Shown here in pieces: positions 1 through 12,825 of a DNA stretch of 64,000 bases. The notes below the pieces were generated by a model that did not search any database, was not told where the DNA came from, and worked only from the letters and a program-made list of their open reading frames with translations. Positions within the stretch are counted from its first letter, which is position 1. Each line of letters starts with the position of its first letter. Source of the DNA: Urechis unicinctus (taxonomy: Eukaryota > Annelida > Polychaeta > Xenopneusta > Urechidae); the NCBI GenBank assembly GCA_034190875.2, contig CM067348.1, positions 23,578,975 to 23,642,974 of the forward strand, in the 5' to 3' direction. The translations under genes and the position numbers were made by a program.

Positions 1-479
1 CACAGCATTCAATTAACAGCACACATTGAATGGTGCGATGATATTCGTGAATTACCACTGTTAAGGATGGCTGGATGTAGGGGAGAATCAAATTGTATAT
101 ACTGGAGGTTTAGTGTTGCAAACGTCATGTCACAGAAATTAAGGAGCTGATGGAGTCGTGATGCAGGAAGTGCAGTGAAATATTTACCGCCAACCTTTTC
201 AAGCCTTGTTCTACAGTTAAAACAAATTAATGGTTTATAGTTATAGAGGGTGTTTTGTAGAGGGATTCCTTGTGGTAGAAGTATATCTAATGTGTGTGAC
301 GCCGTGATATAGTTCAGCACCGTTTGCTCACTCTTATAAGTAAAGAAATAGCCGCTCGGAAGCCTTACATCGGGATCCGAGCGCCTGTGACGTCGGCAGT
401 ATTGGCATTTTTGCCCGTGTCAGACGCTGATATACAGATATACCAATATGACGTCCTACAGGGCTAGTGCGTGTTTGGC

Positions 480-592
480 GTGTGTGTGTGTGTGAGTGCG
501 TGTGAGTGTGTGTGTGCGCGTGTGTGTGCGCGTGTGTGTGCGCGTGTGTGTGCGTGTGTGTGCGTGTGTGTGTGTGCGTGTGTTGTGTGGGT
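480..592. repeat. TG/CG-rich microsatellite
   Basis: Alternating GT dinucleotides interspersed with GC steps (gtgtgcgcgtgtgtg). Open frames over it encode only His-Thr or Cys-Val repeats and are not credible genes. Bases 1-480 and 600-1260 around it show no recognisable gene. Confidence 0.9.
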
Positions 593-1264
593 GGGGAGGG
601 GGGTGAGTGTGTGTTGAAAGAAATGGGCTGTTCGTCTACTGAGGCCATGTACGTTTTGATTGCAGAGCTCCACTTTTATTGTCCCATATGACCCAGATAG
701 AAGGGTGTAATAAAACCTAGCTGACTTTAAGATAATTGACACGGGTAACACAACGCACCATTCACCCTGATAAGTGAAGAAATAAACTAAAAACTTCACG
801 TCTTTACCACTGTACATCCTTTCTTAACAGGAGACAAAGTTAAATATTGTACCATCAGCGTTCGGATTAAAAGCATTTATCGCGGAGTTAGTTATTGGAT
901 CGTGTCGGCTTCACCTCGCACGGTGACCACCAGTGTTTGTTTTGTTTATTGTATACTGAACGTATCAAGGACCAAACCATCAACATTTCATACAATTGTC
1001 ACTATAATGTATATTAAACAAATAGTATGCAATATCCTTAAGCTCAACTGATTGCTCGTTGTTAACATGGATTCCCGAATTTTGCTACTGCCCAGCCCTA
1101 TAATAGACCATTCATCCAAGTTGAGCGAATGAACTGGGCACTGCAATAAGGGATAATGTGTCAATTAAACTTGTGCTTTGTGTGGCGTGTTTAATTGATT
1201 AATTATTGCATCATCTGGTATTCATCACCCAAACTCGACCTTTTTTTTTCCGCTTCTGATATAT

Positions 1265-1391
<127 letters not shown>

Positions 1392-1904
1392 TAGAGTGAG
1401 AGGAACTACGCATTGCTCGGTTAAGAAAATATCAGGATCTGGCAACAGGTTACTTTTAAAAAGCTTTATACAGCTACAACATTTATGTTTAACAAAACAT
1501 ATAATGTTAAGAACCATGGGTATAAAAAAAATCTGCACCGGCTAATTTTCGAACAGATTTTTGATATTACGCCACATATTTGAATTGGCATCCTTGGAAG
1601 TGGCCACAGGGAACGACAGGAATGCAAGTGATGTAGCAATGGTTTGACTATGACGCACATCACAAGAATTTTCCGAGGATGACGGTCTCAGCTGCCACTC
1701 CGCACGAGCTAAAAATTATCATCAACACACTGTCCATAAGAAATTGCCTCTCTTCACACTGGTAAATTAAAATCATATAAACATGGCAAAGCTCTCTATT
1801 TGTTCGATTATAATTGTAATAGAAATAACATAAACAGCTGGAAAGTGCCATGTATGGGTGTATCGATCAATTTTGGTCATGTGCTTAATGAAGCTTTTTC
1901 TTAT

Positions 1905-2815
1905 TTACTTACTATGCAATAAACCGTACAGAAAATCCCCTTGGAGCACCATCGAGAGATTGCTTCTGTATGCCACGACATCCAAATCAAACATCATATT
2001 TCCCAAATAATCTATCCTTTCAGTGGTACGGATCCTCTTGCGTATTAAGCTGTCTTCGATGTCACTTGATAGGACCTCAACATTATGTCTGGACGCAAAA
2101 GGGTGGATTTCATAAAAATTGTGCTGTGAAAATAGTTCACTGGCATTGGAAATAGTAGGGTAAATTCGAGTCAAGTGGGAGTCCCTGGTTACCTTTATGT
2201 ACGGCGTTTGTTAAGTCTGATTGCTTATTATTGACGGGACGAGATAAATAGACGCAATATGGTACTGGTTGTTCTAGATCCTATCCCCTTGAACACCCAC
2301 AACCCTGGCTTCATTCAGATCTCGTACACAATGGTTTTGGGATAAATCATCTTGAACACTGGGCAATTATGGCATTGTTCCTAGTCACTCGTATTTGAAT
2401 TGTTGTAACAAATTGGTCCATCAGAATTTGCGTTGTAAACGATCCGGAGATCGCCGACAAAAGCACAGTCATTGAATTTATAAGCCAGGGAAACTCTATT
2501 TTTAAAGTGTTTATGCCGCAGGGTAAACTCTGTGGAGAAGAAATAATGAACGCTCCCTTTGAATTCACTAACGCGCTCCACAAATACAACAACTTAAACT
2601 GCTTGAATAATTTCACTAATCAGAAGGAATACCAACATCAGTGGATGCATGGACTCAAGTAGCGGTTTCAAATCCAACAGCTTCTCAAAGGCAGTATCAC
2701 AGGTCGTTTTCAACCCGGTCTGAAGAACAAATCCGCCTTCATGTTTACGTACAAACAAGGCATACACGACCGCTACAACCACCAAACACAAAGCTGTTTG
2801 GTTCCAAGATGGCAT
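1905..2815 (-). other. possible membrane-anchored gene fragment, unrecognised
   Basis: A minus-strand frame at 2594-2815 begins MPSWNQTALCLVVVAVVYAL, which has the look of a signal anchor. It is followed downstream by a second frame at 2381-2581 (ending GPICYNNSNTSD) and a third at 1905-2174 (containing TRIYPTISNASEL). The three are on one strand and non-repetitive, which would fit exons or a broken type II membrane protein such as a glycosyltransferase. No family motif is convincing, and the first two frames are not joined by plausible splice sites (the only GT..AG gap is about 40 bp). I treat this as an unassigned candidate, possibly a relic. Confidence 0.25.
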
Positions 2816-5800
2816 GATTCCTAACCATTAGCGAATATTCCAGTTCCGACGATGCACTACTAACTACCAAAATATGCCAGATATTATTGATGACAAGGTT
2901 CAATCGGAAGTTGGCGCAATGTAAAGGTAAATATGGTAAAGGCCTTCGCTGAACTGGGTCGATTTCCGCTGGAACTCTTCTCTGGGTCGGCCACGCAATG
3001 CGCACTCGATTGTGAGCAGTCATGACAAGTGCTCCCTGAGATATATCAAGGGGTAGGGGCAACTGCCGACTTGACGACCACGACAAAACTCCCCGGGGAT
3101 CGGGGGTCCTCCCCTCAATAAAGTGTTGGGGTGAGCCGACCCATATCTAGACCAACCTAAAGTGAGAAAAAAGGTCTCACTTATATACCAAGTGTTTGGA
3201 AAATGGACCCATCGATATACTGATTCAGCAAAAAGCTACCCACTCTTAAACGTAAATGTAATCAATGGATTATGTGAAGATATATAGCATCACACTCATC
3301 TGTCATCGTCGCGATATAAGCTCGTTGAGAGTAGGAGTGTAAGTTATTCTAAAAGATACAGAAAGTAGATAAGAGCTGCAAAATATATCCAGTAAACTAC
3401 AGAAAACTGTCACATGTAGTGAACATACAAGCCCAATGAATTAATTTTATGCGCCCTCCCAACCCCATATAGCCATCCTTCCAACCCAACCCAACACCCA
3501 TACATACTATTACAAAAGAAATGTTAGCAATTATAACATAGATACTTGGGTAGTATACACATATATATGTCATTCGTTATTGGATAGTTTCGTCAGAGGA
3601 TGACAGGGATGTATGTTAACACCAGCACACATGAGCTGTAGTATATAACGGGACTTTACCTGACGTGAATGGAAGGCGTGATTATCACCATGTGATTATT
3701 TCTGGCGGGGATGAAAACTTGTTTTTTCTCTGGTTTATTTATAGGGCTCAAATGCAATAGAGCGAGTGTTAAGGTCCATCCCTGGATAATTGTGTAACTG
3801 CCATAGGGTATGTTATTCTAGGGAGAAGAGGTATTTCATCTGTTTAAGATTGAATACCTGTGCTCTGGTGTATGTGTTGTGCGTTTCAGCTCTACAAGAA
3901 ATCGCTGAAGACGCAATCGTCGCAACGAGCTTACACTCACCTGTTTGTATGAGCACATCAATCTTGCAATGTGGCGGTATGGTTGGCTGTATCTGATGCC
4001 AAAGTCATGACGCACCCTTAAGTAGCTAGTGTAATCATTATAACTAAACGACCATATGCCTATATCTTGTATTATCACAACGTCACACTGACTGATGAAT
4101 CTAATGGTTTTCACAGTAACAAACTGACCTTATTTTGTGGTGTGTTTCAAAGACACATGTCGGAGAACCTCGTTCCCGATTCGAGTCTTCGAACCTGGCT
4201 ATTAAAAAATGCATTTCGGCGTTTCTTGTGCAACATTTATTTTGCTTCCATTTTTGTGTAGATACTTAAATGAGTCGATATAAGCGCATAGATAAACAGC
4301 ATCAGAACTTAGAAATATTTAAATGATTAGCGACCTGAACCAGTAAATGCGCATCTCTACCATTTTTTGTGATATTATCGCTAGAACTCCGCCCGTTTTC
4401 AGCTTCGGCTGTTACCGTGTGCCATATTTTGATTAAAATTCATGTCCCGTCAAGAATAAGATATCAAAATCTACAACGGCCACAAACATACCTGGGGTCA
4501 CCGAATGGACTTGAGTTTTTGGAAATTATTACAGAACAGAGTAGGGAATTCGTCCTTGCTTTACTCAGCCACCTTTAAATCTTTCTTTTCTCGGGCGTTC
4601 TGCTCTTCTTAAGAGGGTCGCGGAAAAAGACGGGTCTGGCCCGATCCCCTACAGTTTACTGTACAGCTAATCTTTGCATGAAAGCGGTGAAGAGTTCATT
4701 TTGTTTTTCCATCATCAATTATTATTTTGGTATGGGCCTTATGTGCTCTAGCCTGGATCTCCTTTTTCATCTGACGGAACTTAGATTGAATTCTTCGTCA
4801 GATATCTTCCCGTTCCACAGGCCACAGCTCCTCTCTCGAGCCCGAGTACAATAGGCACCATGACAATAGTGGACAGTAACAACCCAGGGTCTTAGCCAGG
4901 ATTTCCAACCCGCCTGCCCACTCCCTGCCCACCCCCGTCCATACACCCGTCGTCGTTACCAAACCGAGCAGTATCTATCATGCTTCCTATCATTCCAGGT
5001 AGTGAAGCTACTGGAACCTCAGTCGACATGACTCAGTAGATTTGCTGGGGTCATATCGGATGGTCAGGCCCAACAGTATCTCGGTATGCAACATCTTACA
5101 ATTGGCCTGTGCTCTACTATTTGTTGGACGGACCACTGCGTGGCTTTGTCAGGGAGGAGCTGTTTGACACACAGCTGTCTCACGAGATCCGTGCAACAGA
5201 CCGTGCATCAAAGAGTTCTGCTACCTGAATCGATATGGGATAAAGAATTGGTCTGTTAATATTTTGTGAAGTGTGTGCAAGACAGCGGTAAATTACAAAC
5301 TAGGCCTGTGTATAGACTGCAGGCATACCACAAGAAAAAGCACACCCACGAAGTCATCTGGATCAACCATATTACTGTACAACCCAATGATTTGAGCGTT
5401 CTGTTCCCTGTTGTTGTTGTTTTACACAAGTAAGAAACTTCCTTTTGGACAAATGTATCTTAATTAGAAATGGCTCACCATATACCATCATGCAAAGCCC
5501 AAAGCAAGTATCTTAAAGCAACTGGAGTTAAGCCACCCTATTCCCACTCCCGTGCGGACCTCAAGGCTCTCACCAAGTACTAGTTACACATAGATGCACA
5601 GATGCACTGGATCAAAGCCTACCTCTCGAAAAAGTGTATGAAGTTGATTTGCCTGTTCATGAGCCTGCTGAGCGTCTAGCTTTCAAACGAACCAAGTGGA
5701 CTGTTACGAACTATCTGCCTGGGTGGTTGATGATGTTGAGTGTCATTAGTGCATTATGCCACAACCTAGTCCATCGTCATAACGTGCCCCTCTCAGTCAT

Positions 5801-6059
5801 GCCCACGAGTGAGCCCACCCCCCCCCCCCCAGTCCTCTGACCAGGCTACTGCATGTCCAATGAGAATTGGGATAGCGTGGCTGAGTCGTTGAGGGAATCG
5901 TTTTAACCCTTTAGAAATCAGTTCTACCCTGGCCTCCGAGCTCGACACTTCTCCCTCCATCTTTTAGGCAAAGTTCCATATTAAATTCTAAAGTCATAGT
6001 TATCAATAAAGTTTAAGTTTCTTCTAAACCCAACGCCTGAAGTTCGTGTTTTTTCATCA
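2816..6059. other. intergenic stretch without a firm gene
   Basis: No gene can be supported here. A dispersed repeat at about 3137-3240 (catatctagaccaacc onward, with gatatactga near its end) recurs at about 30850-30960. The interval 5050-5840 has short plus-strand frames (for example 5634-5840, containing ERLAFKRTKWTVTNYLPGWL) just upstream of the Polinton-like polymerase relic. They could be other decayed genes of the same element, but I do not recognise them. The C-run at 5817-5830 is simple sequence. Confidence 0.5.
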
Positions 6060-7815
6060 ACATCCTCAAGCGCGTGTCGCACATCCCACACCACAGATTT
6101 CGATACGACAATGAACTTTCCTGAATGTCACCTCTTTGGCAGGGACTGTCTGATGTTCTTAAGATGCGTGCGTAGGCAGATGATTGAAAAGCTCTCTGCT
6201 GAGCTGAAGGAGCTGTATGGGATTAAGTGTCAGTATGCCTGCAGGTGAGACTCATGAAACCCACTGGTGTTGGCGACACTGAGCATGTTGTGCCTATATA
6301 GCGCAATAAGCAGAAGACATTGACAATATCGTGCATCGAAGCGGCACTGCTATCCAAGAGCGGTTAGAAAAGTGGAACAACAGAGGGTCTGGCTGGGAGT
6401 TGGTGTCAGTGGTGGATCAATATTGCCCACTACTAGACAGAGTGCGTGGGGATAGGGCAGACTGCTGTGCAAGATGATATGCGGGAGGAAGGTAAGAACA
6501 CAATCTCTTACCAGAAATGGCTGCATCATATGTGATCTACACAGAGGCACTCACCATGAACCTAATCTAACCAAGCGCAACAGGCAGAAGAAGAAAACAG
6601 AGAAACATGTACCATGCAGTTACGGCTATGTAGTTGTCAGGTGCGATGGTCAGACCGAACTCCCTCTGATGTACATAGGGCTAAACGCTGTGGAGAAGTT
6701 TTTGCGAGCGCTGCAGCAGGAAGAGCGCAAGATCGAAGCAGTTCTGTCAAGCCTGCTCCCTTATGCATGACGCGTGAGGATGGAAGAGCCCACAAGGCGG
6801 CAACCGTCTGTCATGTGTGCTGAATAAATTGGGCGATGACTCCGCCAACGACCACTGCCATATAACAGGTTAATACCGTGACGCAGCCCATAATGGCTGC
6901 AACTTGTGGCTGAGTTCCAACACAACTGCCGTTCCTGTGGTCTTCCACAACCTACGCATCTATGACGGCCACCTATCGATCGGACAGTTGCGCTTCATTG
7001 ACACTGCACAGTTCCTTCTAGCCTTGCTTGACGAGCTGGTCCCTGCAAATAACTCAGAAGCCCATGCAGTGACTGGTACGCGTCTGACTGGGCAAAGCGG
7101 CGCCTGCTAATACGCAAGGTAGTGCACCCCTATGAGTTTATGGACGGCTGGGATAAGTTTAATGCCCTGCTGCCGCCGATCCAAGAGTTCTACAGCAAGC
7201 TGTGTGAGCAAGATACAAGACCATCCCGACAATGCCAAAACCGGATATATACTCGAAGTTGTTCTGGAATACCCTGCATAATAATCACAATGATTATCCA
7301 CTACCTCCAGAGCGAATTTCTGCGCAGAAAGAATGGTTGTCGGACTACCAGAATTATCTCCTAGGTAAATTGGAGATTGAGAAGCTGGTGCCCGACCTGG
7401 CCAAAAAAGAGAAGTATGTGATCCACTACAGGAATCTCAAGCTGTACTAATGACTGGGGATGCGCCTTTCTAAGATACATCGTGCGCTCGTATTCATTCA
7501 GAGCCTTTGGATGGAGCCCTACATTCGCCTGAACACTGACCTGTGCAAGGTGGCTTACAGCAATTTCGAGTGTTCTGCAGGACAATGTAGAATCTCTGAA
7601 TGCGATTCAACGTTAAGATTGTGCCCTCGGCAGAAGAGAAACAAATTTGCAGGCTTGTGGCCAGTCCCGCCTATGCTCGACACAAAGTAGTCGATAACGA
7701 CTTGCCTGCCCTGCATATACACAAGACTCGCCTAGTGCTGAACCGTTCGGTGTATGTAGGCATATGAATACTCGACTTCTCCAAGCACCTGATGTACGGA
7801 CCTCTATTACAACAC
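6060..7815 (+). pseudogene. Polinton/adintovirus-type protein-primed DNA polymerase B relic
   Basis: Successive plus-strand frames resemble one family-B protein-primed polymerase (pPolB) in the correct N-to-C order, interrupted by several frameshifts and stops. Visible landmarks are an N-terminal GSGWELVSVV block near 6385-6415, an HCHITG-type and CN cysteine/histidine block near 6850-6905, VVFHNLRIYDGHL near 6936-6980, HPYEFMDGWDKFN near 7125-7165, EKYVIHYRNLKLY near 7407-7450 and a YVGI..LDFSKHLMY block near 7750-7800. The copy stops before the C-terminal catalytic palm motif, so it is truncated as well as broken. Such polymerases replicate self-synthesising Polinton/Maverick DNA transposons and the related adintoviruses. 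No capsid, integrase or terminal repeat was identified alongside. The identity is confident, while the exact boundaries and the choice between Polinton and adintovirus are not. Confidence 0.75.
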
Positions 7816-9149
7816 AAATCGATATTTTCCCCAAAAGTCGTAGTACTCACATTCAATGCTATGGTCCCTTATGCTTATATCAACCATCCTTTCATTACAG
7901 GTTTTTATAAACTAAAACATATTTGCCCAGACATTCCTCGTTATGTGCGTCCCATTGGGAAAACATGTCTTCTCTCGCCACGGGGTACATCGGATGTTTA
8001 ACTCTCCATCCTTGAATCTAGCAACAATTGTTGTTTACATACGAGTTGTACTGGTTAAAGGGGAACATGGTGTTTGTTTGCTTCATCATTCGAAGAAATG
8101 AACCGTTTGTCAACGCTAATATTTTTAGCTGGGTATACCTCACTTTTAGTAGTACCTAATTTCACATCACCACGGGGGGTTTTGTCATCAATTTTAATAA
8201 CTTTGGTGGGGGGGTTTTACAATGGTTTTGAACAAATAAATTAATATGTCTGTTGTTAAGCATGCTTCATAACATGCTATTTGTATATTGTACACATTTA
8301 CTGTTTAGTTGCACTGCATTATTTTATCTGCAATTTGTACTTCATGAAAAGGTAGCTGTTTTAATTAAATAAACATCTTATTAAACCCACAATATGTCTT
8401 GATGATTGGTTCACAAAAATGTAGAGAAGTGTTCGAAAAAAAGGCAAATATTTGTTTTGTTGCAAACATACATATAACCATCAAAATCATTAAACTTTTA
8501 CGAGCTTCAAGTCTTCTTCTTGGAATATAAGTATCATGTCCTATCATCATGCTTATGTGAGGGCAATTCCATGTAGCTTTTTAGCTGCATGAACACATTG
8601 GTTTTACAAACACATCTAAATAAGTATTAACAAGATATTCATAGCAAATATAGATCCATAGTTCAATTAAACGTCATAGAACAATAGTAGATTGTTAAAA
8701 ATGAATATGTAATATAGTATAATACACAGAGACGACATATGCAATTTACACACTTTTCTCAACAAGAGTATATAAACAGAAATTAGGATTATTTCAAACA
8801 CTGATCTTACTTTCAAGAACACATTGAATTATATGCATGTATATTCATTCACAATAAGGAGAATTGTTACATACTTCACTGGGGGTCAATTAGTACTAAC
8901 AAGATATACATTGCACTCCAAATATAGATTCATAGTTGATCAAACGTAGTAGAACAATAATGGATTACTAAAAAGGAATATGTAATAAAATACACAGAGA
9001 CGACACATGCACAGACATCAATATGCAATTGCATACAGTTTTTCTCAACGAGAGCTAATAAACAGAATTCAGCAAATAGGATTATTTCAAACACTGATCA
9101 AAATTATCCCCTATTAAGGAGGGAAAGGCCACCAAGTGATAATGTCAGT
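7816..9149. other. AT-rich non-coding stretch with a diverged tandem duplication
   Basis: No gene is supported. Bases about 8622-8808 and 8892-9100 are diverged direct copies. Both contain acacagagacgaca and end with ggattatttcaaacactgatc. They lie immediately downstream (3' side) of the minus-strand SAMD9-like pseudogene and may be its old 3' UTR. Confidence 0.6.
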
Positions 9150-11093
9150 TCACCAAATATCGTCGTCGTCATCGTGCTGTTGAATTCTCTCGTGGATAAT
9201 TTGTCTTTTCTCTTCTTCAAGCTCTTCTTCTTTCCGAATCTGGCGAGCCTACATGAGCACAAAAATCTCCCCGTGACTTAAAAATTTAATGATAACAAGA
9301 TTATTTATAGTAAATTTGAAGTGATCATATATCTGTCACGACACAAATTAAATTCACACGACTTCAAAATTGGTGGACCCAATTTAAAATATCAAGATGA
9401 GACTGCCGTGCCAGGCTGACATGGAAAACCGTTTCTAAAGAGTTGGAAACTGGGGCAATCATATCCTTGGATAAATTTTGCTTCAAAGCGCACGAACAAA
9501 ATTAACATATTTCATAATTTGGTAGGTTTTAAATTGGGTCGCATCATATCAAGCATATTATACACACCTGGTGAGGGTCAAGTTTATTTCCTGTATTCTT
9601 CAACTCTTTGAGGGTTTTGATGTCATCCAGCAGTTTTTGAATGTCTTCAAGTCTCCTTAGCAGCTCACCGGGAGTCCGTCTGGGGTTGATAATACCTCGC
9701 ACACTTCCAACTTGTCGACGGGATATTAATGAATGCTGAGCTGTGTATTTTTGCGTGGGGTCATCTTTGGTCACGTCAAATGCTTTTGGTCCATTCCAAC
9801 TGAACCCAATTACCACATATACTCTCTTGTACCGAAGAGTCCTATCACGAATAGGAAACGATGTTGGAATATTTATTTGCTCCTTCCCCTTCGGATAATT
9901 CAAATCAACCGACACATGGTATCCCTCAGAAACCAAAGTCCCTTCAAATCTCTGAAGTTTGCTCCTTGTCATTGGAGTTTTCCAAAACTCATCACCCTGA
10001 CTTTTGGGCTGGTTGCGAACCAATTGCTCCTGTGAGCAAATAGATCTCATGCCATGGCCATTAGCAAAAAAGAATATAGTTGTATCCTTTTTCCAGATGC
10101 GGTGGCGTTGTCCCTCATGACGAGGATACTTCTCAATGTATGCTCACGCCACATCAAGTTTTTTTTCATTATGGGTAGTGCTATTGATTCGCGGGGCCCA
10201 TGGAACATGAAAGAGAACAAAATTGGCTCAAGATACACTAGCGTACGTGTGCTGCGCATCTCAAAGAGGCGTTTGCTGAGTGATGCCATTTCGGGGTAGC
10301 TCACACCTGGTGAAAACTCCTCGTCCGAGAGCAGTGAAAAGTTGGCACATATCAGAGTTTGAATATCGTCGGCATTTACGTAAGGAGTTGCTGTGCTACA
10401 AATGGGTCTTTACAAATACCCCATCCCTTTTGTAAGACAAGGCTTACTTTTTCATAAATTTCAGAGTCTATAATTTCCTGGAGAAGTGGAGCAAATGCGG
10501 TCTCTGCTTTTCCACCATTGCTGTTGTTCCGCTTCTTCGTTATATCCAGCACAATGCGTAGCAAACATTCTTTTGCATTGCTTGAAGATCCTAATATGTT
10601 CTTACAGCGCATGAACTCGTGAACAATCTCACTCAACAGCTCATTCTCTGTATTAGTTGAACTCAACTCATTGAGTATAAGCCTTGACAGAGATGGATGG
10701 GCTCCCTTCATTGTATGGATATAGCCCATACATCAGGTGTAAACGATGCTGTAGAAAAAGAAAAATTTTGGATGTCGAAAGCGTTGACCAGAGACGCATA
10801 CCTGAGGGTTGGCTATCATGGATTTTGGGCTGTGGAATTACTGGAGTAACTTGCCTCTATGTCGATTTCCAAAACATGCTTCCTTCTTTCTTCCTTAAAA
10901 GAATCCATGACTTCAATGAAATGATCATGTGATACACAAGACAAAACCAAATCAACATGCTCTTCAAAAAATGTTCTTTTACAGGTTCCGATAATAGACT
11001 GGTATTCATCTGTATTATATTGCTTATATTAGCCAGGTTGTTCATTAGCGATCCCCAGATGAAACATTCCGTCACATCTGTCATTGAGACCAC
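9150..11093 (-). pseudogene. truncated SAMD9-like paralogue
   Basis: This minus-strand sequence is a shortened copy of the gene at 23.9-30.7 kb. The terminal coding exon (9150-9248, ending in an acidic DDDDDIW tail) and its intron are retained, with a donor at 9567 and an acceptor at 9249-9250. The C-terminal OB-fold region (9568-10050) is open. Upstream, the frame breaks at about 10047-10050, and two internal deletions are visible by comparison with the longer copy. At about 10380 roughly 0.8 kb (24.9 to 25.7 kb of the long copy) is missing. At about 10808-10852 roughly 1.75 kb including the P-loop region is replaced by some 40 bp of unrelated sequence. The 5' end stops at a (TA)n array, so there is no SAM or CARD. 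It cannot encode a functional NTPase. Confidence 0.88.
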
Positions 11094-11265
<172 letters not shown>

Positions 11266-11552
11266 TACTACGTACACACACACCCAATGTCAACCCTAGG
11301 CGGTAGTATAATACAAAATCCATCCCCTAGCGCTACCAGATAGTCCCACGTGGCGGCCTCCTTATAGCACTGTCAGAATATTGGTTGGCCATATTTCTGC
11401 GGATGGTGCTGAATGGAAAGGTTGGTATGTGGGGAATATGTGTGCAGTTGGATACTGCAGAAATCCGGTTCTATGCATACTGCTGCTTAAGTGCTGGGTA
11501 GATATCATATCAGTGCCCTCCGTATCGATCGCCAGAGTTCGTTAAGTGTTAG

Positions 11553-12825
11553 TTATCGCATGGTCACGTGGGTGATATGGGGAAAGAACACGAGGACGCG
11601 GAGCGTCCGAGTGTCTTTCACCATATCATCCGCGTGACCATGCGACAACATACTTATCGCGATGGCACCTACACGCGATAATCAAGCACGACGCTGTCTC
11701 CTTATGACGATAATTAGCGTGAACCTATGTTATGTAAGGTATCTGCGTGGGACCTGTAAATATGAGAGGTAGTCCCTTAATCCAACATTCGGCCTCAGCT
11801 GCTTGCCATGATGGCTTCAACCATAGGAGATCTCGGAGATTTATCTTTTTTGGAAGCCAGTGATATTGAGACGGATTTTAGTGTTCCTGATGGTGCGTTC
11901 GGTGCTCCCATGGATCTATTTTCAGATAATAAATGGGAAATTAGCAAAGCTTCCTATGCTGGTCGGATCAGCACCCCGCTGACATCAGACAAATTTAAAG
12001 AATCATTGAAGAACAGGGTGCCAAGAAACACTAGAAGATGTGAAAGTTGGGCTGTGAGTGTATTCAAAGACTGGCGGGATTGGAGGCAGACCCAGCCGGA
12101 AACTGTTAGGGACCCTAATGGACCTATTCCCGAATTTGGGCAAGCTTCGTTCCAGCAACTAGACTACTGGCTTGCAAGATTCATATGCGAAACTAAACGT
12201 CGAGATGGATCGCCCTATCCACCCGGTTCTCTTCGAAGTCTTTCAGCTGGAATTCAGCGACATCTCATAGAAGAGTATGGTTATAATGTCGCTTTATTTA
12301 AGAAGGAGGACATGACGTTCAAGACATTTCAGAATTCATTGGAAAAACGAACAAAGGAACTAATAGGCGAGGGAATAGGCGTGCGTTCAAAGACGAAAGA
12401 TCCCGTGACGCAGAAGGACGAGGAAGCTCGCCGTTGCTGAAGTTTGCAACACTGTAGCGAAGAAGACTCGGCTCGGCAGGTGTTACAATTTCGCGCCTCA
12501 GCATGATTCCGGGGAGATGGGGTAATACCGTGACTTCCCGATGAGCGCTACGCAACCACATTAGCGGCTGGCAAGCAAATGACTCTTGAGAAAACCTTCG
12601 TTATTGCACTTGTAAAGAGTGCGTGATATTAAGAACCTCCGTAGTGTTGCCATGCTAGAGCCGCGGTGCTCTGTGAGGGACCATCTCAGGTGAAGTTGTT
12701 TCTCGGTGATATTGCGACACGGTTGCAGTTATCGCATGGCAAACTGTGCGTTTGAGGTGATATGGGAAAAAGACCGAGCTTTTTCTCGAGCTCTGATTGG
12801 CTGAGAGGAGGGTGCCATGCGATAA
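11553..12825 (+). mobile_element. 1.27-kb inverted-repeat element, copy 1
   Basis: The element starts TTATCGCATGG and ends CCATGCGATAA, giving inverted termini of about 11-13 bp. A second full-length copy lies inverted at 17830-19104. Each end is itself a foldback: the left end forms a hairpin of about 90 bp (11556-11645) and the right end has TTATCGCATGGCA at 12729 and its inverse at 12813. The block GGTGATATGGG recurs inside the hairpins. GTGTTAG flanks the left end in all copies, so the true left boundary may lie about 7 bp further out. The only gene is the 210-aa ORF at 11808-12440. No catalytic recombinase or DDE domain is visible, so mobilisation would need help in trans. The family is not one I can name. 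Confidence 0.75.
11808..12440 (+). CDS. 210-aa recombinase-N-terminus-like protein of the 1.27-kb element, copy 1
   Basis: An intact ORF begins at ATG 11808 (a second Met follows at once) after a non-coding leader. Residues 1-60 are acidic (DLGDLSFLEASDIETD). Residues about 65-175 look like the helical core-binding region of the animal Crypton-derived family (QRICH1/ZMYM/KIAA1958-like), with PRNTRRCESWAVSVFKDW, DYWLARFICE and PYPPGSLRSLSAGIQRHL. In that family the helical region is followed by the tyrosine-recombinase-like catalytic fold. Here the protein ends shortly after a QKDEEARRC tail, so no catalytic Arg/His/Tyr region exists. It could bind DNA without cutting it. Copy 2 differs at three residues (A/V near position 3, K/E near 47, S/G near 144) and one silent site. 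Function is inferred. Confidence 0.7.
   Translation: MMASTIGDLGDLSFLEASDIETDFSVPDGAFGAPMDLFSDNKWEISKASYAGRISTPLTSDKFKESLKNRVPRNTRRCESWAVSVFKDWRDWRQTQPETVRDPNGPIPEFGQASFQQLDYWLARFICETKRRDGSPYPPGSLRSLSAGIQRHLIEEYGYNVALFKKEDMTFKTFQNSLEKRTKELIGEGIGVRSKTKDPVTQKDEEARRC

Noticed and set aside
334..817. Frames rich in His-Thr or Cys-Val
   Set aside because: Translation of the TG/CG microsatellite at 480-592.
2381..2581. Sialyltransferase L-motif (CAFVGDLRIV)
   Set aside because: The resemblance is limited to a few residues, the expected downstream motif is absent, and splicing cannot be reconstructed.
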